Assembly: GCA_963787425.1 (NCBI GenBank)
Contig: CAWBCV010000007.1
Location: 62,001 to 126,000, forward strand
Origin: AP-15 sp963787425
GTDB taxonomy: Bacteria > Pseudomonadota > Alphaproteobacteria > ATCC43930 > CGMCC-115725
Length of the DNA: 64,000 bases
Direction: 5' to 3'
Part shown: positions 44,283 through 52,266 of the stretch, one piece after another
Layout of the letters: each line of letters starts with the position of its first letter
Position numbering within the stretch: position 1 is the first letter of the stretch
Notes under the pieces: generated by a model
Told to the model about the DNA's origin: nothing
Seen by the model: the letters and a program-made list of their open reading frames with translations, nothing else
Databases searched by the model: none
Made by a program: the position numbers and the translations under genes

Positions 44283-45545
44283 ATGAAGCTGATGTGGTTT
44301 CACCTGATGCCCTATACCGAATTGCCGGAGGACTTCCGCGAGAAGCACCCCTCGGTATGGGTCGACATCCATTCCTCGCTGTTCGACCCGCGGCGCGCGC
44401 ACCTGATGTACAACGACTTTATGGACGAGCTCGAATTCGCCGCCGAGTGCGGCTTCGATGCGGTCTGCGTCAATGAGCACCATTCCAATGGTTACGGGCT
44501 GATGCCGTCGCCCAATCTGATCGCCTCGGCGCTGTCCCGCCGCACAACGGATACCGCCTTGTGCGTGATGGGTAATTCACTGGCGCTCTACAATCCGCCG
44601 ACCCGGGTCGCCGAAGAATTCGCGATGATCGACTGCATCTCGGGCGGGCGGCTGATCGCCGGCTTCCCGGTCGGGACGCCAATGGACACCTGTTTTGCTT
44701 ATGGCCAGAACCCGAGCATGCTGCGCGACCGCTACTACGAGGCGCACGACCTCGTGATGCGGGCGTGGACCGAGCAGGACACGTTCGCGTTCAACGGCCG
44801 CTTCAACCAGCAGCGCTATGTCAACATCTGGCCGCGGCCCATCCAGAAGCCGCACCCGCCGATCTGGATCCCGGGCGGCGGCTCGGTCGAGACCTGGCAG
44901 TGGTGCGCGCAGATGGACTACGTCTACGCTTATCTCTCCTATTTCGGCTTCAAGGACGGCCGCGCGACGATGCACGGCTTCTGGGAGGAGATGGACCGGC
45001 TCGGCAAGGAGCGGAACCCCTATCGCGCCGGCTTTCTGCAATCGGTCGGCGTCGCCGAGAGCCGCGAGGAGGCGATGCGGCTCTACCGCGAGCCGGCGGA
45101 GTATTTCTACGGCCGATGCCTGCGCGTCGATCCGCGCTGGGCGATGCCGCCCGGCTACATCACCGAAGCGACGCAGCGCGCCGGCATCGTCGGCCAGATC
45201 GGCCGCGCCGCCAGCCTGCAGGCCCGTCAGGCGGCAAGGTCGACGACTCGCATGGAGGACATCGTCGAGCGCGGCTATGTGATTATCGGCTCACCCGAGG
45301 AGGTCGCCGAGCAATTGACCGAACTGGCAACCGACCTCAATGTCGGTCACCTGATGCTGCTGATGCAGTTCGGCAGCATGGGCAAGGACTTGGCGGCGCA
45401 CAACACCAAACTGTTCGCCGAGCGGGTGCTGCCGCACCTGCGCGGCCTGTTCTCCGAATGGAAGGACAAATGGTGGCCGCAGCCGATGGCGCAGGCCGAA
45501 CGCGCCGAAGTCCCGGCCTTTCAGTCGCCTTTGGCCGCCGAATAG
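44283..45545 (+). CDS. LLM class flavin-dependent oxidoreductase
   Basis: 420 residues, TTGAGGAG upstream. Luciferase-like TIM barrel: MKLMWFHLMPYTELPEDFRE, DELEFAAECGFDAVCVNEHHSNGYGLMPSPN (the N-E-H-H substrate/flavin motif), GRLIAGFPVGTPMDT, RPIQKPHPPIWIPGGGSVET. Uses reduced FMN and O2 for monooxygenation. Before the IS insertion it would have been ~310 bases from the divergent transport operon, perhaps a common catabolic locus. Confidence 0.92.
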   Translation: MKLMWFHLMPYTELPEDFREKHPSVWVDIHSSLFDPRRAHLMYNDFMDELEFAAECGFDAVCVNEHHSNGYGLMPSPNLIASALSRRTTDTALCVMGNSLALYNPPTRVAEEFAMIDCISGGRLIAGFPVGTPMDTCFAYGQNPSMLRDRYYEAHDLVMRAWTEQDTFAFNGRFNQQRYVNIWPRPIQKPHPPIWIPGGGSVETWQWCAQMDYVYAYLSYFGFKDGRATMHGFWEEMDRLGKERNPYRAGFLQSVGVAESREEAMRLYREPAEYFYGRCLRVDPRWAMPPGYITEATQRAGIVGQIGRAASLQARQAARSTTRMEDIVERGYVIIGSPEEVAEQLTELATDLNVGHLMLLMQFGSMGKDLAAHNTKLFAERVLPHLRGLFSEWKDKWWPQPMAQAERAEVPAFQSPLAAE

Positions 45546-45614
45546 CCCACACGGACAGTAAACCAGCACGGAATCGGCCTGGCCCAATGCGCACTCGGCG
45601 AGAGCCAAGGCGTT

Positions 45615-46274
45615 TTACCGGCTCGGCCAATCCTCGTTAACCAGATAGGGCAGATCGTGCGCCCAATCCTCCTCGGTCGTCCCGCCGGGATAAATCAAAT
45701 GGGCGAGATTGTCTTTGGAGTAGGCGAAAACAAACGCCGCATGGCCAACTTCGTAATCCCCATTGACGGGGATAGCCTTTGTGGCGGGAAGGATCGCCGC
45801 GGCCCTTTCGGCTGCCCCGATCGCGGCCTCGCTTCCCGTCAGACCGATGAAACGCGGATCAAAATTATCGAGCCACGACCGCACCACCTTTGCGCTGTCG
45901 CGCGCCGGGTCGGTCGTGACAAAAACTACCTTGATCTGTGCCGCAACGCCCGTGGGCACTTTTGCCAGGGCCGAAGCAATATTGAACATGTGGAGCGGAC
46001 ACTCATCGGGGCAATGCGTATACCCGAAAAAGAGGAGGGTGACGTATCCCTCCGTCTTCGACCATAGGTCATAGGGCGCATTGGATGTATCGGTGAGAAT
46101 AAACTTCGGTTTCGGTAGAGGAGGGGTCACCATTCCGCCTCGGTATGCCGCTTCAGGATGATCCGCGCCGGGCGTGTCCGGGGCTTCTTTGGGCCCGTGG
46201 CCCGCTACCCGATCGCTGGTCCCCAGCAACAGGGCGAGCATACCAAGGCATGCGAATAAAAATCGTAGCTTCAT
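45615..46274 (-). CDS. SCO1/SenC copper chaperone
   Basis: 219 residues from ATG 46274. Signal/anchor helix FLFACLGMLALLLG, then thioredoxin fold with the copper motif FFGYTHCPDECP (C-x3-C) and the His ligand in DYEVGHAAFVFAYSKD. SCO proteins deliver Cu to the CuA site of cytochrome oxidase or serve in periplasmic copper/redox control. It is 36 bases after a cupredoxin gene, consistent with copper handling. Confidence 0.93.
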   Translation of the reverse strand: MKLRFLFACLGMLALLLGTSDRVAGHGPKEAPDTPGADHPEAAYRGGMVTPPLPKPKFILTDTSNAPYDLWSKTEGYVTLLFFGYTHCPDECPLHMFNIASALAKVPTGVAAQIKVVFVTTDPARDSAKVVRSWLDNFDPRFIGLTGSEAAIGAAERAAAILPATKAIPVNGDYEVGHAAFVFAYSKDNLAHLIYPGGTTEEDWAHDLPYLVNEDWPSR

Positions 46275-46310
46275 TTTATGGTGCCGAACTCGGAGCAACG
46301 CCGTGGGAGA

Positions 46311-47387
46311 CTACGGCACCACAATCACTTGCCCCAGCATCCCTAGTCCCTCGTGCAAGGCACAGTAGTAATTGAACGTACCCGCATGGGTAAACGTCAC
46401 CCGGAACCGCGGGTTCACATCGTTGACGACGACGGGCAGAGGAAATTGCGAGAGGACCGGCGGGTTCGTCGGCAGGAGATCAGCATTACCGCTTGTGAAC
46501 CTGTCTGCCGGTAACGCAAAAAGATATCCGGAGTGGACGTTGTCGGTCGGGGAGCCTACCGTCGCGTGCACGGCACCATCCGAATCCAAGGACTGGTTTA
46601 CACCGACGCCCGAGCTGACGATAGGGAAAGCAAAACGGAGGTTCGCAGGCTCGACGCCCAACGTGATGGTGTGAGGCGTTGCCGCCGGATCGATATTTGT
46701 CCACTCGACGGTTTGGCCGACATGGACCTTTGTCGTCTCAGGGAAAAAACGGAATAGCGCTGCGCTCTGAAATCCTCCTCCGGTCGCCACGATCTCTCCA
46801 GTGCCGGCGATCACTTCACGCGAAGCCTTCTTATCGTCCCGATGATCCTTATCGTCCCGCTGGTCGATTTCTGAAAGCAATTGGCTTCCTTGATCAGTCG
46901 CCTCGCGGTTATAGAATGCCTGATCATGAGGAAGGCGCGCCGACGGCTCGAGAACATGGACCGTTCCATTCATATACAGATGGACGAGGCATACGAGCTT
47001 GAAATTGCCGGCGGTCGGGAATTTGACCGTATAGGTCTGCCCCAACTTCAGCTGTCCGGAGTTCACGTACGAAGAGCCATCGAAGGGAGATCCATCCGGC
47101 GTAATGACGTCGTTGGAGTGGGGTCCCGCAGGCAGCAACTGGTCGGCTGTTAGAAAGCTCACTGTATGGGTTTCGTTGGGGGCACGCGTCCAGGTGATGC
47201 TGTCGCCGGCATGAATCCACAGCTCGTTCGGCAGAAACGCCAAGGCCTGCCTTCCCATGTCAACACTCTGGGCGCCAGCGGTAGCCTGCCACGTCGCGCC
47301 CTGAACCGCCTGCGGAACGATCAAGCCCGCCAGCGGCAACATGCAGCGGATGATTGTGGAAAGCAGGGTCGAATTTAACCGTTTCAT
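46311..47387 (-). CDS. Secreted protein with two cupredoxin-like domains
   Basis: 358 residues from ATG 47387 with TTGGGAGGGACA. Signal peptide (CMLPLAGLIVPQAVQG). Domain 1 (~30-145): LWIHAGDSITWTRAPNETHTVSF ... FKLVCLVHLYMNGTVHV, giving the His...Cys-x2-His-x2-Met copper set. A charged Asp/Lys linker (DQRDDKDHRDDKK) follows. Domain 2 (~195-355): VGQTVEWTNIDPAATPHTITL ... FNYYCALHEGLGMLGQVIVV with the same ligands. Two type-1 copper sites suggest an electron carrier or copper store. Cotranscribed with SCO1. Confidence 0.9.
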   Translation of the reverse strand: MKRLNSTLLSTIIRCMLPLAGLIVPQAVQGATWQATAGAQSVDMGRQALAFLPNELWIHAGDSITWTRAPNETHTVSFLTADQLLPAGPHSNDVITPDGSPFDGSSYVNSGQLKLGQTYTVKFPTAGNFKLVCLVHLYMNGTVHVLEPSARLPHDQAFYNREATDQGSQLLSEIDQRDDKDHRDDKKASREVIAGTGEIVATGGGFQSAALFRFFPETTKVHVGQTVEWTNIDPAATPHTITLGVEPANLRFAFPIVSSGVGVNQSLDSDGAVHATVGSPTDNVHSGYLFALPADRFTSGNADLLPTNPPVLSQFPLPVVVNDVNPRFRVTFTHAGTFNYYCALHEGLGMLGQVIVVP

Positions 47388-47401
47388 TGTCCCTCCCAAT
47401 G

Positions 47402-47555
47402 AGTAGTGGTAGGATGGGTTGAGTTCAGCGAAACCCATCATCTTGCCCCGTTTGAGAAGCTCGGTGGGTTTCGCGTTGCTCAACCCACCCTACGTGCTAC
47501 TGCTACGTGCTACTGCAGCGAAACCCATCCTACGTGCTGCTGCCCGGCCGATCGA
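47402..47555. repeat. Palindromic repeat TAGGATGGGTTGAG ... CGAAACCCATC, several copies
   Basis: The unit TAGGATGGGTT(GAG/TCG) appears with its complement CTCAACCCA / GCGAAACCCA: GTAGGATGGGTTGAGTTCAG, CGGTGGGTTTCGCGTTGCTC, then CTACGTGCTACTG repeated twice and CAGCGAAACCCATCCTACGTGCTGCTG. This motif is a widespread intergenic palindrome of proteobacteria. It lies between the cupredoxin and a secreted-protein gene. Confidence 0.7.
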
Positions 47556-47567
47556 CACCGCGTGAAT

Positions 47568-48035
47568 CTACTCGGGCCCCACCCGCCAGCTGGTAAACGC
47601 GTCTTGCTGGGCCTGACCCGTCGTGATGACGACGATCTGCTCGCCATTCGGGGCGATGAACATCTCTGCGGTGGGCCCCGGGATCGGTATGCTTAGTACT
47701 TTGAAGCTACCCGTGCAGTCTTCATTGACCGTGTAGGTCAGATCGCTGAAAGCATCTTGGACCGTTATAACGCCGTTTACGCTGGTCGTCGCTAAATTTA
47801 TCCCGGTCCCGTCACCATTGAATATATGAACTCCGGCGCGAGCAAACACCATCGGTTGTGTCACTGCTGGCGGGAAAATCGCTCCGCTTGTTGCCCACGG
47901 ATACCGCCCTTTCACCGTAGCCAAGGAGCACGTCGTTGCGTGTTCTTTTTCTTCGGCATAACCAAACTCCACCATGCCGACGCCGACACAACTGATCAGA
48001 CCGATCCGCATCACCCATAATCCTATGCGCTTCAT
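47568..48035 (-). CDS. Secreted hypothetical protein
   Basis: 155 residues (Met9 is an alternative start). Signal peptide (VMRIGLISCVGVGMVEFGYA), a mature beta-rich domain: CSLATVKGRYPWATSGAIFPP, VFARAGVHIFNGDGTGINLATTSVNG and TYTVNEDCTGSFKVLSIP. The pattern GRY ... G.G..G.G......NG......G.Y.V..DCTG is seen in many small secreted proteins of unknown function from soil bacteria; calycin-like folds are a possibility. Confidence 0.75.
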   Translation of the reverse strand: MKRIGLWVMRIGLISCVGVGMVEFGYAEEKEHATTCSLATVKGRYPWATSGAIFPPAVTQPMVFARAGVHIFNGDGTGINLATTSVNGVITVQDAFSDLTYTVNEDCTGSFKVLSIPIPGPTAEMFIAPNGEQIVVITTGQAQQDAFTSWRVGPE

Positions 48036-48121
48036 GGCAGCACCCCTTATCGGTTATGTCCAAAGCCGACCGACTGCGCCGGGTTTGGCTCGAACGGCGA
48101 TCGAACCTTGCCCGACGGAGC

Positions 48122-48415
48122 GCGCGCTATGAGGCGGCGATAAAAAATTCTAAATTGTGGTAAATTGCTGAAAATCTGGACGCGTGTGGGAGACGCAGCC
48201 ATGGAAGCGCTCGCCGCCGGGGACGTCTTTCTGTTCGATGGCTTCCGTCTCGATCGGCGCGGCGGCGGTCTCTCCCGGCGCGACGAGCGTGGTGATTTCG
48301 TTCCAATGGCGATGGGCTCACGCGCACTCGACGTTCTGGGGGTGCTGGTCGAGCGGCCGGGCGATCTCGTCTCCAGGGACGCGATCATCGCTGCGGTCTG
48401 GCCGGCGACGGTGGT
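48122..48415. repeat. 294-bp exact direct repeat (copy at 52188-52481)
   Basis: Read base by base, 48122-48415 and 52188-52481 are identical, covering ~79 bp upstream plus the first ~215 bp of two paralogous regulator genes. Similarity drops at 48416/52482. The AT-rich element AAATTCTAAATTGTGGTAAA lies in both upstream parts. Confidence 0.85.
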
Positions 48416-49808
48416 CGAGGACGCCAACCTGAACATGCAGATCGCAGCCCTTCGCCGGGTTCTCGACAACGGGCGAGCTGAGGGCAGCTGCATCCAGACG
48501 GTGCCCGGACGCGGTTACCGCTTTACCGTGGCGGTCACTCGGGTCGAGGCAGAGGCGCACTCCAATGCCGCAGCGCTTCCGCAAAGCGGCGTAGGCGCGC
48601 GGCCGCGCCTGTCGATCGTCGTGCTGCCCTTTACCAACCTAAGCGACGACCGAGAGCAACAATATTTTGCCGATGCGATCACCGACGATCTGACGACAGC
48701 GCTGTCTCAGATCCGGCATATGTTTGTGATCTCACGGAGCACTGCATTCACCTATAAGGACTTGCCTCTGCGCTCGAAGCAAATTGGCCGCGAGCTGGGT
48801 GTTCGCTATGTGCTGGAAGGAAGCGTCCGTCGCGCGGGCAGCCGCCTCCGGCTCAACGTTCAGCTGATCGACGCGGAGAGTAATGCGCATTTGTGGGCCG
48901 AGCGGTTCGAGCACGACACCATCGATGTCTTCGGGTTGGAAAACGAGATCACGAGCCGGATAGCGCTCGCCCTCAACACGGAGCTGGTAAATGCTGAGGT
49001 CGCTCGGCCCACCGTAAATCCCGATGCGCTGGACTATCTTCTTCGCGGACGCGCCGCATTCTCGAAACCCCCGACGCGCAGCAGTTTGACGGAAGCGATC
49101 GACTGGATCGAGCGCGCGCTCGAGCTGGATCCACGGTCCGCCGAGGCTCAGAGCCTGTTGGCGTGGTTGTACGCTTTCCGCGTCCTCAATGGAATGACAG
49201 ATACCCGTGTTGCCGACACCGCCCGCGCTGAGGAGCTGGTTACAAAAGCCCTGGCCGCATCTCCCCGCAGCTCGTTCGTGCACCTCGCCAAAGGCCAAGT
49301 GCTCCGCATGCAGGGCCGATACGAGGAAGCGATTCCCGAATATGAGACGGTGATTGCGTCCGATCCTAATGAGGTACTTGCAATCGCCGCCCTCGGCCAT
49401 TGCAAACTCGGGATTGGGTCGCTCGCGGACTCGATCGCGCTTATGGAGCGTGCGATCCGTCTCAGTCCTCGTGATGCTCTGATCGGCGTTTGGTATTACG
49501 TGATCGGGCGCGTGCATCTGCTTCAATCACGCATCGATGAGGCGATCCTCTGGTTGGAAAGAGCGCGTCGCGCCAACCCACAACAGACGTTCGCGCATGC
49601 CTTTCTTGCCTCCGCCTATGCGCTCAAGAACGAGACCGAACGCGCCGGCGCCGAGCTCGCTGAAGCCCGTCGTCTTAGCACCGATGGTCGTTTTTCAAGC
49701 ATCGCCCGCTTGAAGGCCGCCGTATCTTACGGGGTGCCGGAGATCCGCGCCTTGCACGAGGCCACTTTCTTCGCCGGCCTACGCAAGGCGGGAATGCCGG
49801 AGGGCTGA
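48201..49808 (+). CDS. Winged-helix regulator with TolB-like and TPR domains (no membrane helix)
   Basis: 535 residues from ATG 48201 with GGGAGAC. Residues ~5-105: OmpR/PhoB-type winged helix (FLFDGFRLDRRGGGLS ... ALDVLGVLVERPGDLVSRDAIIAAVWP ... NLNMQIAALRRVLDN ... IQTVPGRGYRF). Residues ~125-250: FlgO/TolB-like region IVVLPFTNLSDDREQQYFADAITDDLTTAL. The remainder is TPR repeats. CadC-like proteins normally carry a transmembrane helix between DNA-binding and sensor parts; here the linker is short, so it is soluble. Paralogue at 52267. Confidence 0.88.
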   Translation: MEALAAGDVFLFDGFRLDRRGGGLSRRDERGDFVPMAMGSRALDVLGVLVERPGDLVSRDAIIAAVWPATVVEDANLNMQIAALRRVLDNGRAEGSCIQTVPGRGYRFTVAVTRVEAEAHSNAAALPQSGVGARPRLSIVVLPFTNLSDDREQQYFADAITDDLTTALSQIRHMFVISRSTAFTYKDLPLRSKQIGRELGVRYVLEGSVRRAGSRLRLNVQLIDAESNAHLWAERFEHDTIDVFGLENEITSRIALALNTELVNAEVARPTVNPDALDYLLRGRAAFSKPPTRSSLTEAIDWIERALELDPRSAEAQSLLAWLYAFRVLNGMTDTRVADTARAEELVTKALAASPRSSFVHLAKGQVLRMQGRYEEAIPEYETVIASDPNEVLAIAALGHCKLGIGSLADSIALMERAIRLSPRDALIGVWYYVIGRVHLLQSRIDEAILWLERARRANPQQTFAHAFLASAYALKNETERAGAELAEARRLSTDGRFSSIARLKAAVSYGVPEIRALHEATFFAGLRKAGMPEG

Positions 49809-49931
49809 CTTCGAGCGCCCCGAGCGTGCGTTGAATGAGCGCGGCTCCGCGGTGCACGTGCGCATCCGTTCGCGCTCGAACTTCGCCAGCGCGCCGCGCA
49901 ATCGGTTTGCGCGCAACGCCAGTGCGTGCGG

Positions 49932-50432
49932 TTAGCGGCCGGGGCTGTCGGCTCGGTAAATCAACTGGGGGACACCCCGATATCGCGTAATTCCGCTCTG
50001 CGTCATGCCGATTTTCTCCGCAACGTGCAGCGAGGCGCCGTTGTCCGGATGGATCAGTGCGACGACCACACGAAGCCCGAATGGACCAAGAGCGCGCATG
50101 AGCACCGTGCGCGCAGCCTCCGTTGCAACACCCTGTCCCCACGCGAAACGATGCAATCGCCACCCGATCTGGGTGAAGCCTGTTTCATCGGACGGGCTGA
50201 GCCCACAGAGCCCGAGCAACCCTGATGCGCTCCGCCATTTTATGGCCCAGGAAGCATGCGGCTCGGGGCGTCCCTGCACGATGTTCCGCCTCACCCCTTC
50301 GCGGTGCGACGCGGGGTCGAGCGGTCCACCGATAAATTTGCGGACGACCGGGTCGGCGTCCATGGCTACGATTGCCTCCAGGTCGGAGAGCGTGCGCGCA
50401 CGGAGGCGTAGCCGAGCGGTGTCCATTGTCAT
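49932..50432 (-). CDS. GNAT family N-acetyltransferase
   Basis: 166 residues. RimJ/RimL-type: MDTARLRLRARTLSDLEAIVAMDADP, SGLLGLCGLSP, FTQIGWRLHRFAWGQGVATEAARTVL (acetyl-CoA loop Q-G-x-A-T/G-E-A) and VVVALIHPDNGASLHVAEKIGM. Acetylates an amine of protein or small molecule; target unknown. Confidence 0.9.
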   Translation of the reverse strand: MTMDTARLRLRARTLSDLEAIVAMDADPVVRKFIGGPLDPASHREGVRRNIVQGRPEPHASWAIKWRSASGLLGLCGLSPSDETGFTQIGWRLHRFAWGQGVATEAARTVLMRALGPFGLRVVVALIHPDNGASLHVAEKIGMTQSGITRYRGVPQLIYRADSPGR

Positions 50433-50647
50433 GCTGCCCGCATCGCATTGCTGTCCCGTCAGTCAGATTTCGGGGTGAGGCGAATTGCTTTAAGGCCGCG
50501 TCAACCTCAAACAGCGCTTGAAGACGCGGGTTGCCGCCTCTTCGACCCGAACGTGATACCACCCGTGGCATAATTGCACGCAGCCGCGCGAACGCAGGGG
50601 CCCCCCTCGGGTTCAGGAGAAAGCCGGTATCGCGAGATGCTCTGTTA

Positions 50648-51985
50648 TTAAGCGGCAACGGCACCTATCACTTCGAGCACATCGATTACTGCAGTTCCGA
50701 CATCCTCTACCGCCTGTTCTATCTCATTCAAAATAGATCCTAGATCAGAAGAATTAGATACCCGAAACGTAGGAGGAATTCCAACAAGGAGTGGCCAAAG
50801 AAGAGCAATTTGTCCACTATTGCTGGAACTATTCCAAGTAGATGAGCTTGCGGTCGGGGTATTACCAGAAGCGCTGAATGCCAATATCCGGACGCCGGCA
50901 GGTACCGCAACCGCAGCCACCCAGTTCTGAGACGGCGCTTGAATGATAGGAAGAAACCCAGTGTCGTTATAGATACCAGAATATTGAACGTTGCCGTCGG
51001 ATGACAGGGTCAGCCTATAGTTGGAATTTGCGTTATTCGGTCCGCTGCCGAAACCTACGCCACCATTCCATGCTTGAGTAGATGGCAACCCAAATACGTC
51101 GACAATCTGCCGGCTGGGCGGGACCCTGCCGAAAGGCCCGAACTCCAGCCACAATTTGCCATCTGAGCCAAAGACGTAGACGTTATTCCCGTCAACCGGG
51201 TCAAAAGCCGTTACGTTGCGATCGACGGGCTGCCGGGGAGGCGGGACCGAGTTGAACGGTCCATGCTCCAACCATAAAGTGCCGTCCTGACTGAGAACGT
51301 AGATGGTGTTCGCATCGAGCGCGGCAAAAGCCGCCACATTGCCATCGACTTGCTGACGCGGGGGTGGGACCTTACCAAACGGTCCGTGCTCCAGCCAGAG
51401 AGCGCCATTAGACCCAAGAACGTAAATGGTGTTCGCATCGAGCGCGGCAAAAGCTGCTACATTGCCATCGACCTGTTGTCGGGGCGGAGGGACCGAGCCG
51501 AATGGTCCATGCTCCAGCCATAAAGTGCCGTCCCGACCGAGAACGTAGATGGTATTCGCATCGAGCGCGTCGAAAGCCGCCACGTTGCCATCGACCTGCT
51601 GCCTGAGCGGAGGGACCGAGTTGAATGGTCCATGCTCCAGCCATAAAGTGCGGTCCTGACCGAGAACGTAGATGGTATTCGTGTCGAGCGCATCGAAAGC
51701 CGCTACGTTACCATCGACCTGCTGCCGCGGGGGCGGGACCGCGCCGAAAGGCCCGTGCTCCAGCCAGAGAGCGCCGTTAGAACCAAGAACGTAGATAGTG
51801 TTCGCATCAACTGCGTCGAAAGCGGATACGTTGCCGTCGATCTGCTGCCGAGTTGGTGGAAGATTGCCAAAAGGTGCGTGCTCCAGCCACAAATTCTGGT
51901 CAGTGCCAAGCGCGACCACGTTCTCGACGCCGAGCGCTTGGAATATGCTTTTGCCGAAAACTCGCCTGAACAATGTTTGTTTCAT
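50648..51985 (-). CDS. Protein of 41-residue tandem repeats (probable beta-propeller)
   Basis: 445 residues from ATG 51985. No clear signal peptide. Residues 49-294 are six repeats of 41 residues of type VDGNVAAFDALDANTIYVLG followed by xDGTLWLEHGPFxSVPPPRQQ, preceded by a partial one (LGVENVVALGTDQNLWLEHAPFG): seven propeller-like blades. The C-terminal ~150 residues (NANSNYRLTLSSDGNVQYSG ... NWVAAVAVPAG) form a different, beta-rich domain. The repeat resembles tectonin-like carbohydrate-binding blades, but this is inference. It lies between two near-identical regulator starts. Confidence 0.8.
   Translation of the reverse strand: MKQTLFRRVFGKSIFQALGVENVVALGTDQNLWLEHAPFGNLPPTRQQIDGNVSAFDAVDANTIYVLGSNGALWLEHGPFGAVPPPRQQVDGNVAAFDALDTNTIYVLGQDRTLWLEHGPFNSVPPLRQQVDGNVAAFDALDANTIYVLGRDGTLWLEHGPFGSVPPPRQQVDGNVAAFAALDANTIYVLGSNGALWLEHGPFGKVPPPRQQVDGNVAAFAALDANTIYVLSQDGTLWLEHGPFNSVPPPRQPVDRNVTAFDPVDGNNVYVFGSDGKLWLEFGPFGRVPPSRQIVDVFGLPSTQAWNGGVGFGSGPNNANSNYRLTLSSDGNVQYSGIYNDTGFLPIIQAPSQNWVAAVAVPAGVRILAFSASGNTPTASSSTWNSSSNSGQIALLWPLLVGIPPTFRVSNSSDLGSILNEIEQAVEDVGTAVIDVLEVIGAVAA
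51104..51841. repeat. Six coding tandem repeats, 123-bp period
   Basis: Each 123-bp unit encodes GTLWLEHGPF...VPPPRQQVDGNVAAF. Units 3-6 are highly alike at DNA level, suggesting recent expansion; first and last units are more diverged. Confidence 0.85.
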
Positions 51986-52266
51986 CACGCGTCCTCGCTT
52001 GGAGGTTAATGTTCGGATCATCCATCGCGGTCTAGCAACGGTCAGGCGTTCTCAAGGAGGAGGTGCAGCACCGCGAAGGGATTTCGGCCGGAGCGATCGC
52101 GACGAGCTCTATATAGCTAATCTCCCCATAAGAACCTCCTCCAGCTCATGAGGTTTGAGCGCTCGGAGGATGCGGGTGGGGGCAGCAGCGCGCTATGAGG
52201 CGGCGATAAAAAATTCTAAATTGTGGTAAATTGCTGAAAATCTGGACGCGTGTGGGAGACGCAGCC

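Noticed and set aside
51104..51841. Regular repeats resembling a CRISPR-like array
   Set aside because: Period is 123 bp, repeats run through without unique spacers and are in frame within a protein gene; no cas genes nearby.
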